From assembly GCA_964019155.1 (NCBI GenBank), contig OZ025239.1, positions 5,809,883 to 5,873,882 of the forward strand: a stretch of DNA of 64,000 nucleotides, given 5' to 3'. Shown piece after piece: positions 62,505 through 64,000 of the stretch; position 1 is the stretch's first letter, and each line of letters opens with the position of its first letter. The DNA is from Osedax fenrisi. Lineage: Eukaryota > Annelida > Polychaeta > Sabellida > Siboglinidae. Position numbers and translations under genes: made by a program. The notes under the pieces are model-generated. The model was not told the origin of the DNA. It ran no database searches and was given only the letters and a program-made list of their open reading frames with translations.

Positions 62505-64000
62505 TTAGTTAATCTCTATTAATCGATCAGGTGGTTTTGAAATTCTTCCTGACCGAGTTACGTAAGAGGTATTCTTTAATGGTATAATCATTTGTCTATT
62601 ACGTCTTATAAACCTTTTGTCGGTATCTAAGACATATGATCGATCACTCTCTGGAGATCTATATGCTATTTTGGCTACTTTCCGTAGATCTTTAACAAAT
62701 ACTTCTTCGTTGTTCTCTAGTTTTCTCTTTTCTATAGTATACTTATTGTCTCGGTATTTCTTATTGTTTTCTTTATTTTCTTTATTAAATTTAATAAATT
62801 TCGGTTGATTAATTCTTCTTAATCCTTTCGGTATCTCAGGTACCGTTGTATTCAGTCTTCTCCCCATTAACAATTCAGCAGGCGATATTCCAAAGCTTAA
62901 AGGTGTGCTTCTATAAGCCAATAATCCTAAGTATGGATCATCTTCTTTACTTAATATAATCTTTATTGTTTGAACTCCCCTTTCTGCAACTGAAATTCCT
63001 TGAGGGTGCTTGGGTGATGACGTAATATGTTGAAAACTGTAACTTTGGGAGAATTCTTTAAATTCTTTGCTGGAAAACTGTCTTCCGTTATCAGAAACGA
63101 CAGTCGCTGGTATTCCATGTCTTGAAAATATAGATTTCATTGATATAATAACTGTTTCTGATAGTTCATTCTTCAGCAACATAGTTTCAATATATCTCAA
63201 GTAATAGTCTACTATTATTAGATATTTCTTATCTTTAAAGGTATAAAGATCAGTTCCAACAATCTCCCAAGCTTTCTTTGGTATAGGTATTATTTTCATA
63301 GGTTCTCTTGTTGTCCTACTATTCATTAAACAAGTTCTACAGTTTCTTACCATTCTTTCTACATCTCTACTAATCCCAAACCACCACACACATTCTCGTG
63401 CTCTTGCTTGACATTTTGATATACCTTGGTGTCCTACATGTAGTTCACTTAAAATTACTTGCTGATATGTTCTAGGGATGACTAACCTATTCTGGTAGGT
63501 TAGACACCCTTTCATCATGCTTAAGTTTGCAGTATTTTCATAATACTTGCTTAGATCAGTATTCTTACGGTCTTTATACGACCATCCATTACATATTTTA
63601 CTAATAACTTCTTTTATTATTACGTCATCCTCTTGGATTTTTCTTATTTTATTGAGTTTTACTGACTCACCAGGAACAAAAGTAGATTCTACTAGTTGAT
63701 TTACTTCAATTTCAAGTATATTAGAAGTACTTGTCGTCTTAGAAGGATATCTTGATAAAGCATCAGCTCCAATATTTAATTTTCCAGGTATATATACCAT
63801 TTCTACCGAATATCTCATCAAACGTATTCTAAATCTTTGTATCCTTATAGAGATCTTTTCTACTTCTTTCCGTCCTAACAGGGTAATCAAAGGTTTGTGG
63901 TCAGTCTCTACAACTATAGGTGCTCCACAAATATAATAGTTAAACTTCTCGAGACCCCAAACGACTCCTAAAGCTTCTTTTTCAATCACTGCATAATTCT
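62505..64000 (-). pseudogene. gypsy pol, RNase H to integrase, open in this copy (partial)
   Basis: A single minus-strand frame runs from the window edge to the stop at 62,505 with no interruption. It carries the RNase H C-terminal half (TDHKPL, GADALSRY), the HHCC finger (HVGHQGISKC, CRTC), the integrase core (GTDLY, VSDNGRQF, AERG) and a C-terminal region of about 135 residues. The two glutamate codons that became TAA in copy 1 (9,660; 8,994) are intact here. Upstream gag, protease and RT lie outside the window, so intactness of the whole element cannot be judged. It is labelled pseudogene only because the shared ancestor may already have had the gag stops. Confidence 0.75.

Larger units (their letters stand above)
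54035..64000 (+). repeat. Segmental duplication, copy 2 (matches 1-10,051)
   Basis: Direct-oriented second copy; the offset drifts between 53,934 and 54,036 through small indels. It continues past the window end within gypsy pol. The true left boundary cannot be placed because copy 1 begins at base 1. Confidence 0.97.
62218..64000 (-). mobile_element. Ty3/gypsy LTR retrotransposon, copy 2 (3' part only)
   Basis: 3' LTR at 62,218-62,367 with the same left TSD (AATAC, 62,213-62,217), polypurine tract at 62,368-62,379, and pol up to the window edge. Sharing the insertion site with copy 1 shows that the element inserted before the duplication. Confidence 0.93.

Overview
The window is eukaryotic, strongly AT-rich and mostly transposon-derived. 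Only two cellular genes can be supported. They are split genes lying convergently in the least repetitive part, about 14.9-23.7 kb. The minus-strand gene rebuilds cleanly from nine phase-compatible exons into a 376-residue secreted protein: signal peptide, cysteine-rich chitin-binding (peritrophin/CBM14-like) modules, then a C-terminal laminin-G-like domain. That architecture resembles the Pif/BMSP family of shell-matrix proteins, so I infer a mollusc or another lophotrochozoan. The plus-strand gene (six exons, about 383 residues, serine-rich middle) is unrecognised.

Layout. 1-13.3 kb: the right part of a hAT-type element, a decayed LINE (LINE-Y), LINE 3' fragments, two family-A elements, a hAT end, and a 5.0 kb Ty3/gypsy retrotransposon with 150-bp LTRs. 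13.3-14.6 kb: SINE-like sequence. 14.9-23.7 kb: the two genes, with minisatellites and a TIR element in introns. 24.3-25.8 kb: a hAT remnant. 25.8-29.6 kb: the left half of a family-A element, cut by a minus-strand LINE-X. 30.6-41.4 kb: a TIR-bounded insertion (family B) enclosing AT-rich DNA, a 2.4 kb (TAC)n tract, a full-length two-ORF LINE (LINE-P1) and a second (TAC)n tract. 42.1-43.1 kb: a family-C element. 43.1-48.6 kb: a LINE-P fragment, the right half of a family-A element, and a plus-strand LINE-X. 48.6-49.15 kb: a paralogous empty site for the family-B insertion. 49.3-52.5 kb: a hairpin-rich TIR element (D), a gypsy RT fragment and a decayed LINE-P copy. 53.6-64.0 kb: a second direct-oriented copy of bases 1-10,051.

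The most unusual observation is that families A, B and C share one blueprint: TA target site, TIRs starting GGGG (GAGG at one decayed end), about 0.9-1.0 kb without nested insertions, and a short word repeated about seven or eight times in a fixed order and orientation. The word differs between families but changes in concert at nearly all its positions within a family. Two structural inferences follow from repeat arithmetic. One is an inversion of roughly 20 kb between opposed LINE-X copies, which split one family-A element. The other is that the 30.6-41.4 kb block is one net insertion at a TA. LINE-P1, flanked on both sides by the same microsatellite, may be a microsatellite-targeting LINE.
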